This document shows, piece after piece, positions 33,640-43,450 of a DNA stretch of 64,000 nucleotides. This DNA comes from Alphaproteobacteria bacterium PA2 (GTDB lineage Bacteria > Pseudomonadota > Alphaproteobacteria > Caulobacterales > Caulobacteraceae), in the NCBI GenBank assembly GCA_002256425.1, contig NKIZ01000001.1:2081001-2145000 (forward strand), given 5' to 3'. The notes under the pieces were generated by a model that did no database searches, was not told the DNA's origin, and saw only the letters and a list, made by a program, of their open reading frames with translations. The position numbers and the translations under genes are program-made. The first letter of the stretch is position 1, and each line of letters starts with the position of its first letter.

Positions 33640-35676
33640 CTACTCCGCCGCGATCTTGGCGGCGCCCGAAGCCTGGGCGGCGCACTCGGCCATCGTCACG
33701 CTGGCGCGGGCGACGGGGTTGGTCAGATGGAAGGCCTTGATCGGGCTTGCGAAGGGCTGGTCCGCGACCTCGCCTTTTGCGCCAATGGCGGTGAGGTCAG
33801 TGCTGGCGCCGCTGGGGGCATGATCGATGCGGCCCAGAACCGGATGGTCGGTGAACAGCCTGGCCCGCAATTGGGCAAGACTGTCGTAAGGCAGGGTTTG
33901 GCCAACACGCTCGGACAGGGCCCGCAGGATTGACCAGTCTTCCCGGGCTTCGCCCTTGGGGAAGACCGCCTTCTGACCCATCTGGACCCGGCCCTCGGTA
34001 TTCACATAAAGGCCGTCCTTTTCGGTGTAGGCGGCGCCTGGCAGGATCACGTCGGCCTTGTGGGCGCCTGCGTCCCCATGGGTGCCCAGATAGACCGTAA
34101 ATGCAGTGGACTTCGAGAGATCAACTTCGTCAGCGCCCAGCAGGAACAGCACGTCCAGGGCGCCCTTGGCGACCATTTCAGAAGCTGACTTTCCGCCCTC
34201 GCCCGGGACAAAGCCCAGATCCAGACCGCCGACCCGGGCGGCCGCAGAATGCAGGACGTTCCATGTCATGTTGTAGGTCTTCGCAACGCCTGCGGCGGCG
34301 GCTGCAACAGCAGAGCCGTCCGCCCTGGCCAGGGCTCCGGCGCCCAGGATGATGGCGGGCGACTTGGCCGCCTTCAGAGCCTTGACGAATTCGGACTTGG
34401 ACTTGGTCAGCCCAGTCAGCGTAGCCGGACCAGCGCCGAGATACTCATAGCCATAGGTCAGGTCAGCCTGCTCGCCGATCACGCCGATGGTCAGGGCGCC
34501 GGCCAGCCAGCGCTTGCGCAGGCGGGCGTTGAGAACCGGGGCTTCCACCCGGGGATTGGTCCCGACCAGCAGGATGACGTCGGCGTCTTCAATGCCGGCG
34601 ATCGTCGAATTGAACAGCCAGCTTTCCCGCGGACCATCTCCCAGGGCCATGCCGTCCTGACGGCAATCCAGACTGGTGACGCCCAGGGCCGAGAACAGGT
34701 CCTTGGTCGCCTTCATGGACTCGACGTCCTGAAGGTCGCCAGCGATGGTGCCGATCTTTTCAGGCTTGGCGGCCTTCAGCTTCTCTGCGACCAGTCCAAG
34801 GGCCTCAGCCCAGGTAGCTGCGCGCAGCTTGCCGGCTTCACGGATATAGGGGCGATCCAGACGCTGGCGGGACAGGCCGTCCACGGCATAGCGCGTCTTG
34901 TCGCTGATCCACTCCTCGTTGATCTCTTCGTTCAGTCGCGGCAGCACCCGCAGGACGGCGGCGCCACGACTGTCGACCCGAATGGCCGAGCCCAGGGCGT
35001 CCATGACGTCGACGCTCTCGGTCTTTTTCAGTTCCCAGGGCCGCGCATTGAAGGCGTAGGGCTTGGAGGTCAGGGCTCCGACCGGGCAGAGGTCGATCAC
35101 ATTGGCCGAAAGCTCGGAAGCTACCGCCTTGCCAAGATAGGTCGTGATTTCAACATCTTCGCCGCGGGAAATGAGACCGATGTCCGGCACGCCAGCCACT
35201 TCGGTGATGAAGCGGACGCAGCGGGTGCACTGAATGCAGCGGGTCATCACCGTCTTGATGAGCGGGCCCATGGCCTTTTCTTCGACGGCGCGCTTGTCGC
35301 CGCCATAGCGGCTGTCATCGCGGCCATAACCGACAGACTGGTCCTGCAGGTCGCACTCGCCGCCCTGGTCGCAGATCGGACAGTCCAGTGGGTGGTTCAG
35401 CAGCAGGAATTCCATCACCCCTTCCCTGGCCTTCTTGACCATGGGGGTGTTGGTGAAGATCTCATTGCCCTCGGCGGCCGGCAGGGCGCAGGAGGCCTGG
35501 GGCTTTGGCGGGCCGGGTTTCACCTCGACCAGACACATGCGGCAATTGCCGGCGATGGACAGGCGCTCATGATAGCAGAAGCGCGGAATCTCTTCCCCGG
35601 CCAGTTCCGCAACCTGCAGAACCGTCATGCCGGGTTCGAACTCGACCTCGACGCCGTTGACCTTGGCTATTGGCAT
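33640..35676 (-). CDS. nuoG: NADH-quinone oxidoreductase subunit G
   Basis: The largest hydrophilic subunit, 678 residues. The N-terminal 2Fe-2S domain ([15 protein letters not shown]), the His-coordinated cluster N5 segment ([17 protein letters not shown]) and the N4 motif ([11 protein letters not shown]) are followed by a long molybdopterin-oxidoreductase-like domain that is structural in complex I. It lies 5 bases after the nuoF stop. Confidence 0.96.
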   Translation of the reverse strand: MPIAKVNGVEVEFEPGMTVLQVAELAGEEIPRFCYHERLSIAGNCRMCLVEVKPGPPKPQASCALPAAEGNEIFTNTPMVKKAREGVMEFLLLNHPLDCPICDQGGECDLQDQSVGYGRDDSRYGGDKRAVEEKAMGPLIKTVMTRCIQCTRCVRFITEVAGVPDIGLISRGEDVEITTYLGKAVASELSANVIDLCPVGALTSKPYAFNARPWELKKTESVDVMDALGSAIRVDSRGAAVLRVLPRLNEEINEEWISDKTRYAVDGLSRQRLDRPYIREAGKLRAATWAEALGLVAEKLKAAKPEKIGTIAGDLQDVESMKATKDLFSALGVTSLDCRQDGMALGDGPRESWLFNSTIAGIEDADVILLVGTNPRVEAPVLNARLRKRWLAGALTIGVIGEQADLTYGYEYLGAGPATLTGLTKSKSEFVKALKAAKSPAIILGAGALARADGSAVAAAAAGVAKTYNMTWNVLHSAAARVGGLDLGFVPGEGGKSASEMVAKGALDVLFLLGADEVDLSKSTAFTVYLGTHGDAGAHKADVILPGAAYTEKDGLYVNTEGRVQMGQKAVFPKGEAREDWSILRALSERVGQTLPYDSLAQLRARLFTDHPVLGRIDHAPSGASTDLTAIGAKGEVADQPFASPIKAFHLTNPVARASVTMAECAAQASGAAKIAAE

Positions 35677-35681
35677 CCGCC

Positions 35682-36998
35682 CTACTCCGCCGCACGCAGG
35701 GTCGCGCCCTGCACATGCGGTTTGCCCGCGCGATAATTGGTGATGCGTTCTTCAACTTCGTGACGGAAGTGACGGAACAGACCCTGGATTGGCCAGGCCG
35801 CGGCGTCGCCGAGACCGCAGATGGTGTGGCCTTCCACCTGGCTGGCGACGTCAAGGAGCATGTCGATCTCCTTCATCTCCGCCTCGCCGGTGGCCATGCG
35901 TTCCATGATCCGCCACATCCAGCCCGTGCCCTCGCGGCAGGGGGTGCACTGTCCACAGCTCTCATGCTTGTAGAAGTACGAGGCGCGGGCAATGGCCTTC
36001 ACCAGGTCCGCATCCTTGTCCATGACGATCATGGTGGCGGTGCCAAGGCCCGACCTGCGGGACGCCAGGTCGTCGAAGTCCATCAGGGCTTCTTCGGCTT
36101 CCGCCGCCGGGATCATCCGCATGGAAATGCCGCCCGGAATGACCGCCTTCAGATTGCCCCAGCCGCCGCGCACACCACCGAAGTGATCCTCGATCAGCTT
36201 GCGCATGGGAATGGACATGGTCTCTTCCACCACGCAGGGCTTGTTCACATGCCCGGAGGCCGCCATCAGCTTGATGCCGGAATTCTTGGGTCGGCCAAAA
36301 CCTGCAAACCAGCCTGCGCCACGACGCAGGATCGAACCGACAACCGCGATCGACTCAACATTATTGATGGTGGTCGGCGCGCCATAGATGCCGGCGCCGG
36401 CCGGAAATGGCGGCTTCAAACGGGGCTGGCCCTTCTTGCCTTCCAGGCTTTCCATGAGGGCCGTCTCGTCGCCGCAGATATAGGCGCCGCCCCCGTGGTG
36501 AACGAACAGGTCGAAGTCCCAGCCGTGGACATTGCCCTTGCCGATCAACTTGGCCGCATAGGCCTGCTTGATGGCGGCTTCCAGGCGTTCGCGCTCCTGC
36601 ACGTACTCACCACGGACATAGATATAGGCCGTGTGGGCGCGGATGGCGTAGCTGGCGATCAGGCAGCCTTCGATCAACAGGTGCGGATCATTGCGGATGA
36701 TCTCGCGGTCCTTGCAGGCGCCTGGCTCGGACTCATCGGCGTTGACCACCAGATAGTGCGGCCGCTCGCTCTCCTGCTTGGGCATGAAGGTCCACTTCAG
36801 ACCGGTCGGAAAGCCGCCGCCGCCGCGACCGCGCAGGCCCGACTCCTTGATCTGCTCGCAGATCCATTCCGGGGTCTGCCCCAGGATTTCACGGGTCGCG
36901 TTCCAGCAACCGCGCACCTTGGCGCCCTCCAGGCCCCAGTCATGGAGACCGTAGAGGTTGGTGAAGATCCGGTCCTTGTCTTCCAGTATGCCGACCAC
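35682..36998 (-). CDS. nuoF: NADH-quinone oxidoreductase subunit F
   Basis: The NADH- and FMN-binding subunit, 438 residues. [13 protein letters not shown] is the NADH/FMN glycine-rich loop, and [14 protein letters not shown] carries cluster N3. The start is a GTG at 36998; it follows the stop of the small membrane protein gene by 6 bases. Confidence 0.95.
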   Translation of the reverse strand: MVGILEDKDRIFTNLYGLHDWGLEGAKVRGCWNATREILGQTPEWICEQIKESGLRGRGGGGFPTGLKWTFMPKQESERPHYLVVNADESEPGACKDREIIRNDPHLLIEGCLIASYAIRAHTAYIYVRGEYVQERERLEAAIKQAYAAKLIGKGNVHGWDFDLFVHHGGGAYICGDETALMESLEGKKGQPRLKPPFPAGAGIYGAPTTINNVESIAVVGSILRRGAGWFAGFGRPKNSGIKLMAASGHVNKPCVVEETMSIPMRKLIEDHFGGVRGGWGNLKAVIPGGISMRMIPAAEAEEALMDFDDLASRRSGLGTATMIVMDKDADLVKAIARASYFYKHESCGQCTPCREGTGWMWRIMERMATGEAEMKEIDMLLDVASQVEGHTICGLGDAAAWPIQGLFRHFRHEVEERITNYRAGKPHVQGATLRAAE

Positions 36999-37004
36999 GA
37001 TCCC

Positions 37005-37214
37005 CTAGTCTCCCTGCTTCGCACGGCGCAGGCCGGCGATGAACCAGATATTGGCCGCAAACCCGACGATGACGGCAGCGCCGAACACCACCCAGTAGGC
37101 GCTTTGATTGAGGGTTGTTGCCGCGTAGGCCGCCCCTGCAGCAACGGCGGTCGCCAGGCCATCGATACCGACCATGGCCACCATCCGCCCCTTCGCACTC
37201 GAAAGATCGATCAT
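37005..37214 (-). CDS. Small two-helix membrane protein embedded between nuoE and nuoF
   Basis: A 69-residue protein with two hydrophobic stretches (about 12-33 and 40-60) and a short basic C-terminus (LRRAKQGD). Its ATG overlaps the nuoE stop by 4 bases and nuoF begins 6 bases after it. It is not a canonical complex I subunit. Its position suggests an assembly or accessory role, but nothing in the sequence shows this directly. Confidence 0.75.
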   Translation of the reverse strand: MIDLSSAKGRMVAMVGIDGLATAVAAGAAYAATTLNQSAYWVVFGAAVIVGFAANIWFIAGLRRAKQGD

Positions 37215-37894
37215 GGCGCAGGCGCCTTGGGCTTGCGGGCCTTGGGTTCGGCGTTGGGCAGGGACTTGATCGGCTTGGCGCGGGATCCGTCATAGAGCGA
37301 CGGATCGACCAGGACCAGCGGTCCGCCCTCGGGCGCCGAGCCCTGGCGCTTGATGTAGGAACCGGGCTTGGGCTTCTTGCCGGCTGCGAAGTCATCCAGG
37401 ATGGCCTCGAAGCTCTCCGCCGTCAGGTCTTCGTAGTAATAGTCATTGATGGCGGCCATGGGGGCGTTGGAGCAGGCGCCCATGCACTCCACTTCCTGCC
37501 AGTAGAACTTGCCGTCGGCGCTGATGTGTTCTCGATTGCCGAACTTCTTCTGGCAGACCGAGAGCAGGTCCCCTGCCCCCCGAAGCTGGCAGGGGGTGGT
37601 GCCGCAGACCTGTACCAGGGCGTGAGTGCCAACCGGCTCCAGCATGAACATGGTGTAGAAGGTGGCGACCTCATAGACCCGGATGACCGGCATGCTCAGG
37701 GTCTCGGCGACCACGCGAAGCGCAGGCTCGGACACCCAGCCCTCCTGCTTCTGGACCAGCCACAACAGCGGAATGACCGCCGACTGCTGACGGCCAGCGG
37801 GATATTTCGCCATCCACACCTTGACCTCTTTGAGGGTCGCCGGGGTGAAGGCGAAGCTTGCGGGCTGATTTGCGGCTAGGCGACGAACGCTCAA
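37211..37894 (-). CDS. nuoE: NADH-quinone oxidoreductase subunit E
   Basis: A thioredoxin-fold subunit carrying the 2Fe-2S cluster N1a, 227 residues. Cluster ligands are visible in VCGTTPCQ and in CMGACSNAP. The C-terminal extension (about 165-227) is Lys/Pro-rich and ends ARKPKAPAP, as in other alphaproteobacteria. The start appears to be a TTG at 37894, because no ATG or GTG gives the conserved N-terminus; GAGG lies about 9 bases upstream. Confidence 0.93.
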   Translation of the reverse strand: MSVRRLAANQPASFAFTPATLKEVKVWMAKYPAGRQQSAVIPLLWLVQKQEGWVSEPALRVVAETLSMPVIRVYEVATFYTMFMLEPVGTHALVQVCGTTPCQLRGAGDLLSVCQKKFGNREHISADGKFYWQEVECMGACSNAPMAAINDYYYEDLTAESFEAILDDFAAGKKPKPGSYIKRQGSAPEGGPLVLVDPSLYDGSRAKPIKSLPNAEPKARKPKAPAP

Positions 37895-37904
37895 GGGACG
37901 GGCC

Positions 37905-38255
37905 TCACTTCACAAAGTCGACGCGGACGATCTTCGCGTCCGAAACGGTGTAGATCGCGGCCACCTCGAAGGTGTCTCCGCCCGGCGCACGAAGCACGCG
38001 CTCATGGTCGATGACCCGGGCGCCGACCGCGACGCGGTTCAACAGATCCGCCTTGTTCTGCGGGAAGTCGGCGAACAGCTTGGCGTGGCGGGCCTTGATG
38101 GCCTCAATGCCCTGGGCGGTCACGGCGCCGTTGAAATCGGCCAGGACCGCATCGTCTGCATAGTACGAGCAGAAGGCTTCCAGATCCTGGCTGTTATAGG
38201 CGTCGAACTGACGGTCTACGACATCGAACGGCGTGATGCAGGCAGGCGCGCTCAT
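37905..38255 (-). CDS. SnoaL/NTF2-like protein embedded between nuoD and nuoE
   Basis: A 116-residue protein with the pattern of the SnoaL/NTF2 cone fold: [22 protein letters not shown] at the N-terminus and a beta-sheet-rich remainder. Family members bind small hydrophobic ligands or act as isomerases, and many are non-catalytic. The ATG overlaps the nuoD stop by 4 bases and nuoE follows after 10 bases, so it is part of the complex I operon. Its role there is unknown. Confidence 0.8.
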   Translation of the reverse strand: MSAPACITPFDVVDRQFDAYNSQDLEAFCSYYADDAVLADFNGAVTAQGIEAIKARHAKLFADFPQNKADLLNRVAVGARVIDHERVLRAPGGDTFEVAAIYTVSDAKIVRVDFVK

Positions 38256-39466
38256 CGGTCCACCTCACCGAACACGATATCCAGAGAGCCCAGAACCGCA
38301 GAGACATCGGCCAGCATATGGCCGCGGTTCATCCAGTCCATGGCCGACAGGTGGGCGAAGCCCGGCGCGCGGATCTTGCAGCGATAGGGCTTGTTGGTGC
38401 CATTGCTGACCAGATAGACGCCGAATTCGCCCTTGGGGGCCTCGACAGCGGCGTAGATCTCGCCTTCCGGGGTCCGGAAGCCTTCGGTGTAGAGCTTGAA
38501 GTGATGGATGAGGGCTTCCATGGAGCGCTTCATCTCACCGCGACGGGGCGGCGCGACCTTGTTGTCCGAGGTCATGACCGGTCCGGGCGTCTTCTTCAGA
38601 CGATCCACGCACTGGATGATGATCTTGGCGCTCTCACGCATTTCCTGCATGCGGCAGAGATAGCGGTCATAGCAGTCGCCATTGAGTCCGATGGGAATGT
38701 CGAACTCGAGGTCGTTATAGCATTCATAGGGCTGGGACCGACGAAGATCCCACTCAATACCCGATCCCCGGACCATGACGCCGGAGAAGCCCCATGCCAG
38801 GGCCTGCTCCTTCGAGACCACGCCGATATCGACGTTCCGCTGTTTGAAGATGCGGTTGCCGGTGATCAGCTTGTCGATATCCGCCAGCGGGCGGGCGAAG
38901 GCCTTCGCCCAGGCGCCGATATCGTCGATCAGGGATTCCGTCAGGTCCTGGTGGACACCGCCCGGACGGAAATAGTTGGCGTGGAGACGCGCACCGCAGG
39001 CGCGCTCATAGAACACCATCAGCTTTTCGCGCTCTTCAAAGCCCCACAATGGCGGGGTCAGGGCGCCGACGTCCATGGCCTGGGTAGTCACGTTCAGCAG
39101 GTGGTTCAGAACCCGGCCGATCTCGCAATACATGACCCGGATCAGCTGGGCGCGGATCGGAACCTCAACTCCCAGCAGGCGCTCGATCGCCAGGCAGAAG
39201 GCATGCTCCTGGTTCATCGGCGCCACATAGTCGAGGCGGTCGAAATAGGCGATGTCCTGGAGGTAGGTCCGGTACTCCATCAGCTTTTCGGTGCCGCGAT
39301 GCAGCAGGCCGATGTGCGGATCGACCCGCTCGACCACTTCACCGTCCAGCTCGAGCACCAGACGTAGAACGCCATGGGCCGCAGGGTGCTGGGGACCGAA
39401 ATTGATGTTGAACTTGCGGACTGGTGTTTCCGGAACCGCCGGTGTCTGGGAGGCGTCGTCAGCCAT
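38252..39466 (-). CDS. nuoD: NADH-quinone oxidoreductase subunit D
   Basis: The 49-kDa type quinone-site subunit, 404 residues, related to hydrogenase large subunits. [21 protein letters not shown] and [18 protein letters not shown] are conserved, and the quinone-binding Tyr lies in the latter context. The start overlaps the nuoC stop (TAATG). Confidence 0.97.
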   Translation of the reverse strand: MADDASQTPAVPETPVRKFNINFGPQHPAAHGVLRLVLELDGEVVERVDPHIGLLHRGTEKLMEYRTYLQDIAYFDRLDYVAPMNQEHAFCLAIERLLGVEVPIRAQLIRVMYCEIGRVLNHLLNVTTQAMDVGALTPPLWGFEEREKLMVFYERACGARLHANYFRPGGVHQDLTESLIDDIGAWAKAFARPLADIDKLITGNRIFKQRNVDIGVVSKEQALAWGFSGVMVRGSGIEWDLRRSQPYECYNDLEFDIPIGLNGDCYDRYLCRMQEMRESAKIIIQCVDRLKKTPGPVMTSDNKVAPPRRGEMKRSMEALIHHFKLYTEGFRTPEGEIYAAVEAPKGEFGVYLVSNGTNKPYRCKIRAPGFAHLSAMDWMNRGHMLADVSAVLGSLDIVFGEVDR

Positions 39467-40077
39467 TATTTCGCCTCCGCCTTGTCATCGCCGGGCAGGA
39501 CGTAATCAGCGCCCTCCCACGGAGAGAGGAAGTCCCAGTTGCGGTATTCCACCGATTTCACCGGCTCATAGACAACGCGCTTGAGCTCGTCGTCATAGCG
39601 CAGCTCCACATAGCCGGACATGGGGAAGTCCTTGCGCAGGGGATGCCCGTGGAAACCGTAGTCAGTCAGGATCCGCCGCAGGTCGTCATGGCCGTCGAAG
39701 AAGACGCCATACATGTCGAAGGCTTCCCGCTCATACCAGTTGGCATTGGGATAGACGCCACTGACTGTGTCGACCGGGGTGTCTTCATCGGTCTGGACCT
39801 TGAGCCGCAGGCGAAGGTTCTTGGTCAGGGACAGCAGGTGATAGACCACGTCAAAGCGCAGGGCCCGATCGGGATAATCCACGGCGGTCAGGTCGATCAG
39901 TTGCTGGAAGCCGAACTTGTCCCGCAGAAGGGTCAGGGCCGACACGATCTTGTCAGCCGGACCGGTCAGGGTCAGGTCGCCAAATGCAAAGGTCGCGCCG
40001 GTGACGGCGCCCTTGCTGGCCTTGACGATCTTGTCGCCCAGGGTCAGCAGCTGGTCTTCGGTGGCGGGCCAGCTCAT
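39466..40077 (-). CDS. nuoC: NADH-quinone oxidoreductase subunit C
   Basis: The 30-kDa type subunit, 203 residues, with the family signature [29 protein letters not shown] near residues 117-145. I chose the ATG at 40077, whose first bases overlap the nuoB stop; the longer frame reads back into nuoB. Confidence 0.96.
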   Translation of the reverse strand: MSWPATEDQLLTLGDKIVKASKGAVTGATFAFGDLTLTGPADKIVSALTLLRDKFGFQQLIDLTAVDYPDRALRFDVVYHLLSLTKNLRLRLKVQTDEDTPVDTVSGVYPNANWYEREAFDMYGVFFDGHDDLRRILTDYGFHGHPLRKDFPMSGYVELRYDDELKRVVYEPVKSVEYRNWDFLSPWEGADYVLPGDDKAEAK

Positions 40078-40634
40078 CGTTCGATGGTCCCCGTGCGGCG
40101 GATCTTCTTCTGCAGCTGCAGGACGCCATAGACCAGGGCCTCGGCGGTAGGCGGGCAACCTGGAACATAGATGTCCACCGGAACGATCCGGTCACAGCCG
40201 CGCACCACGGAATAGCTGAAATAGTAATAGCCGCCGCCATTGGCGCAGGAGCCCATGGAGATCACATAGCGGGGCTCGGGCATCTGGTCGTAGACCTTGC
40301 GCAGGGCCGGAGCCATCTTGTTGCACAGGGTGCCGGCGACAATCATCACGTCGGACTGGCGCGGGCTGGCGCGGGGGGCGAAGCCGTAGCGCTCCAGATC
40401 GTAGCGCGGCATGGAGGCATGCATCATTTCCACGGCGCAGCAGGCCAGACCAAAGGTCATCCACATGAGCGAGCCCGTGCGCGCCCAGGTGATCAGGTCG
40501 TCCGAAGCCGCCGTGATGAAACCCTTGTCCGCCAGGGTCTGGGAAATCCCGTCAAAGAAAGGGTCGTGGGCCTTGGGATCATATCCCTCAACCGTCGACC
40601 GGCCGGCGGAGCCGGCAGGAACGATTACTCCCAT
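40074..40634 (-). CDS. nuoB: NADH-quinone oxidoreductase subunit B
   Basis: The PSST-type subunit carrying cluster N2 at the quinone site, 186 residues. The tandem cysteines are in [11 protein letters not shown], with the other ligands in GSCANGGG and [10 protein letters not shown]. The ATG at 40634 has AAGGGAG upstream and overlaps nuoA by 10 bases; the upstream ATG at 40655 lacks a ribosome site. Confidence 0.96.
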   Translation of the reverse strand: MGVIVPAGSAGRSTVEGYDPKAHDPFFDGISQTLADKGFITAASDDLITWARTGSLMWMTFGLACCAVEMMHASMPRYDLERYGFAPRASPRQSDVMIVAGTLCNKMAPALRKVYDQMPEPRYVISMGSCANGGGYYYFSYSVVRGCDRIVPVDIYVPGCPPTAEALVYGVLQLQKKIRRTGTIER

Positions 40635-41002
40635 TCCAGGGCTCCCTTTTTCCATTCGTAGATGAAGCCGACCGTCAGCACGCCCAGGAAGGTCACCATG
40701 GACCAGAAGGCGAAGACCACCTGGTCATGCGGCAGGTGCATGAGGCTGACCGCCCAGGGGAAGAGGAAGGCCACTTCCAGGTCGAAGATGATGAAGAGGA
40801 TCGACACCAGGTAGAACCGCACGTCGAACTTCATCCGCGCGTCATCGAAGGCATTGAAGCCGCACTCGTAGGACGACATCTTTTCCGGATCCGGCGCGCT
40901 GGGCGCGAACAGGGCCGAGGCGATGATGAACACCAGGGCGATCAACGTGGAGATCCCCAGGAAGATCACGATGGGCAGGTACTGCAGGAGAAAGGCGGTC
41001 AT
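40625..41002 (-). CDS. nuoA: NADH-quinone oxidoreductase subunit A
   Basis: The first gene of the complex I operon: a three-helix membrane subunit of 125 residues. [23 protein letters not shown] is the conserved loop with the quinone-site Cys. The ATG at 41002 gives the normal N-terminus [12 protein letters not shown]; an upstream extension lies in the promoter region. Confidence 0.96.
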   Translation of the reverse strand: MTAFLLQYLPIVIFLGISTLIALVFIIASALFAPSAPDPEKMSSYECGFNAFDDARMKFDVRFYLVSILFIIFDLEVAFLFPWAVSLMHLPHDQVVFAFWSMVTFLGVLTVGFIYEWKKGALEWE

Positions 41003-41029
41003 GGAATCCCCAAAGGAGTCGCGCGTTCT

Positions 41030-41056
41030 TCTAGACCAGCCTTTCGCCGGGTTCAA
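41030..41056 (-). promoter_or_regulatory. Possible nuo operon promoter
   Basis: On the minus strand TTGAAC (41056-41051) and TCTAGA (41035-41030) are 15 bases apart, about 30 to 50 bases before nuoA. A similar pair (TTGTGC, 15 bases, TCTAGA) lies upstream of glnB. The match to a housekeeping promoter is weak. Several GANTC sites surround it. Confidence 0.28.
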
Positions 41057-41178
41057 ACACCGGTTTGCCCCTTTGGAAAATCGTTTGGCCCAGATTGTTT
41101 ATGACGCCGAGTCTGTCGGGATTTCGACCCTTTGCTCACAGAAAAAGCGTCTGAAATCGCACAATTCAAACTCGACCG

Positions 41179-41207
41179 TTGACACGATTCCGGTCGGGAC
41201 CTATCAG
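41179..41207 (+). promoter_or_regulatory. Likely promoter of the tRNA-Asp gene
   Basis: A perfect TTGACA (41179-41184) is followed after 17 bases by TATCAG (41202-41207). Transcription would start near 41214, about 23 bases before the mature tRNA. Confidence 0.55.
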
Positions 41208-41236
41208 ACGCCCCTCGCGTCGTCGCGAGCATCTAT

Positions 41237-41313
<77 letters not shown>

Positions 41314-41368
41314 CTTCTTCCAGACATTCAAATGCGTCTATGGCCCAGCCGGGGCTGAGCCCCCGTGT

Positions 41369-41971
41369 TCAGAGGGCGGTGGCGCGATCCGGGAACTTGG
41401 GTGTGCATGAGCGGTAGAATTCCGCCAGGATCTTCATGTCGGCCTCGTAGTCGCCACTGGCCATGAGCGCCGGGCCCAGGCCGACGACCTTGCGCTTGTA
41501 GTCCATCATGCCGCAGACCATGGGCACGCCTGCGCCCAGAGCAATATGATAGAAGCCGGTCTTCCATTGCCGGGCCTTGCCCCGCGTACCTTCCGGCGCA
41601 ATGGTCAGCATGAATTCATCGCGCCTGGCGAATTCAGCGATCATGGCGTCGACCACATTGTGCGAAGCTGACCGGTCCACTGGAACCCCGCCCAGGTCGC
41701 GCATGGCCTTTGCCAGTGGCCATCGGAACAGCGAATCCTTGCCCATGAAGCTGAGATCGAGGTTGAGGCCGTCTGTCGCCCCCATGAAATAGACGAAGTC
41801 CCAGTTGCTGGTGTGCGGGGCGGCTATGACCACAAACTTCCGCGGCATGGGCGCAGAGCCTTCCACGGTCCAGCCCTGGCGCTTGAACCAGGCGACAAGG
41901 GTCCAGCGTATGACCCGGGCCAGCCAACCCATCTTGCGTTGCGTCTTGAAGCTCGGGTCAGGGCTCGGCAT
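41369..41971 (-). CDS. PlsC-like lysophospholipid acyltransferase family protein
   Basis: A 200-residue protein of the 1-acylglycerol-3-phosphate acyltransferase superfamily. The catalytic HX4D motif is seen as HTSNWD (about residue 50) and the substrate motif as PEGTRGK (about 128), with the second block near SLFRWPLAK and a PVDRS segment. It is a short, single-domain member; the acyl acceptor cannot be told from sequence. The ATG at 41971 is preferred over longer frames, but MGWLARV at 41932 is possible. It follows the P450 gene by about 145 bases. Confidence 0.85.
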   Translation of the reverse strand: MPSPDPSFKTQRKMGWLARVIRWTLVAWFKRQGWTVEGSAPMPRKFVVIAAPHTSNWDFVYFMGATDGLNLDLSFMGKDSLFRWPLAKAMRDLGGVPVDRSASHNVVDAMIAEFARRDEFMLTIAPEGTRGKARQWKTGFYHIALGAGVPMVCGMMDYKRKVVGLGPALMASGDYEADMKILAEFYRSCTPKFPDRATAL

Positions 41972-42115
41972 CTGGCGTTCAGTCTCGCATTTGTTCTGGA
42001 CAAACAGACAGGCGACCATGCCTGACAGGTCAAGTGTTTTCCCTTTGGGGCAAGGGCAAACCCTCCCCTGTTCTACGTCCATCCGGATCGGACGGATGCA
42101 CGGGCAAACGGTCGC

Positions 42116-43375
42116 CTAGGCCGGAATTCGCACCATCAGCTGCTCATAGCCCTTCACGAAGCTTGATCGGACCCGCACGGGCTCATCGAGGACCTCGATC
42201 TTCGGGAACCGCTTCAGCACCTCTTCCCAGACCGTGCGCAGCTGCATTTCTGCCAGACGGTTGCCGACGCAGCGGTGGATGCCGAAACCGAAGCTCAGGT
42301 GCTGGCGGGGCCGTTCCCGGTCGATGATGAACCTGTTGGGTTCCGGAATGGCGCGTTCGTCCCGGTTGCCCGAGACATACCACATGACGACCTTGTCGCC
42401 CTTCTTGATGGTCTTGCCGCCCAGTTCCACGTCCCGCAGGGCCGTCCGCCGCATGTGGGCCAGAGGGGTCTGCCACCGGATGATTTCCGGCACCAGTGAG
42501 GTGACCAGATCATGGTTGGCCATGAGCTTGTCGTACTGGTCGGGGTTCTGGCTAAGGGCCAGCAGTCCGCCGGTGAGCGAATTGCGGGTGGTGTCATTAC
42601 CGCCGACGATCAGCAGGATCACGTTTCCCAGATACTCGTCAGGGGTCATGTTCCGGGTGGCCTCGCTGTGGGCCATCATGGAAATCAGGTCCCCGGTCTG
42701 TGGCAGGTTCACCCGCTCGTTCCAGAGCCGGGTGAAATAGGCCAGACATTCCATGAGTTCAGCCTGCCGCTCCTCCTCGGTCTCCACCAGACCGCCTTTG
42801 TAAGGAATGGTGGTGGCGACATCCGACCACCGGGTCAGCTTGCGACGCTCCTCAAAGGGGAAGTCGAACAGGGTCGCCAGCATCTGGGTGGTCAGTTCGA
42901 TGGACACCCGCTCGACCCAGTTGAAGGGCTCGCCAATGGGCAGGTTGTCCAGGATCTGGCAGACCCGCTCACGGATGATCGGCTCCATGTTATGCAGGTT
43001 CGTCGGCGAAACGATTGGGCTGACCGCCTTCCGCTGCTCATCGTGCCGCGGAGGGTCCATGGCGATGAAGCTGGGGCGGCGCAGGTCGGGCCGGGCGTCG
43101 CGGATGGTGATCCCGCCCAGGGCGGCGTCAGATGAGAAGGCGCCGTGGTTTGTATCCACCGCCATGATGTCCTCATAGCGGGTCACCGACCAGTAAGGAC
43201 CAAACTCGCTGTCCCGGCACCAGTGGACCGGGTCTTCGGCGCGAAGGCGTTCGAAATAGGCCCAGAAGCCGTTGTTGAGGAAGAGCTCGGGATCGCCCGG
43301 ATTGATGTCTTCCAGGGGCATGGAATAGGCCCGTGCGCGGGCTTCGTCCTCAAGCTTCATTGCGCCGTCGGCCAT
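42116..43375 (-). CDS. Cytochrome P450, CYP153-like alkane/fatty-acid hydroxylase
   Basis: A soluble bacterial class I P450, 419 residues. The heme-binding segment is FGFGIHRCVGNRLAEMQ with the axial Cys near residue 363, the I-helix is GGNDTTRNS, and the K-helix ExxR is EIIR. The wording of these motifs, together with SIELTTQMLATLFDFP, strongly resembles CYP153 enzymes, which hydroxylate the terminal carbon of alkanes, fatty acids and some cyclic hydrocarbons. These need a ferredoxin and ferredoxin reductase; neither is encoded nearby. The ATG at 43375 gives the expected N-terminus. It is downstream of an aldo/keto reductase. Confidence 0.9.
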   Translation of the reverse strand: MADGAMKLEDEARARAYSMPLEDINPGDPELFLNNGFWAYFERLRAEDPVHWCRDSEFGPYWSVTRYEDIMAVDTNHGAFSSDAALGGITIRDARPDLRRPSFIAMDPPRHDEQRKAVSPIVSPTNLHNMEPIIRERVCQILDNLPIGEPFNWVERVSIELTTQMLATLFDFPFEERRKLTRWSDVATTIPYKGGLVETEEERQAELMECLAYFTRLWNERVNLPQTGDLISMMAHSEATRNMTPDEYLGNVILLIVGGNDTTRNSLTGGLLALSQNPDQYDKLMANHDLVTSLVPEIIRWQTPLAHMRRTALRDVELGGKTIKKGDKVVMWYVSGNRDERAIPEPNRFIIDRERPRQHLSFGFGIHRCVGNRLAEMQLRTVWEEVLKRFPKIEVLDEPVRVRSSFVKGYEQLMVRIPA

Positions 43376-43450
43376 GTCCTGTCTCCCTCTGCGGACCGTC
43401 CTGCACGGCGGTCTTTGCAGCATGAAAGATCAAATCACCGATTTGGGCAA

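Noticed and set aside
34249..37295. Long plus-strand frames opposite nuoG, nuoF and nuoE
   Set aside because: The minus strand encodes complete complex I subunits with intact Fe-S motifs; the plus-strand frames are shadows.
41351..41363. A short GGGGC/GCCCC hairpin after tRNA-Asp as a terminator
   Set aside because: The stem is only 5 pairs with a 3-base loop and no T run.
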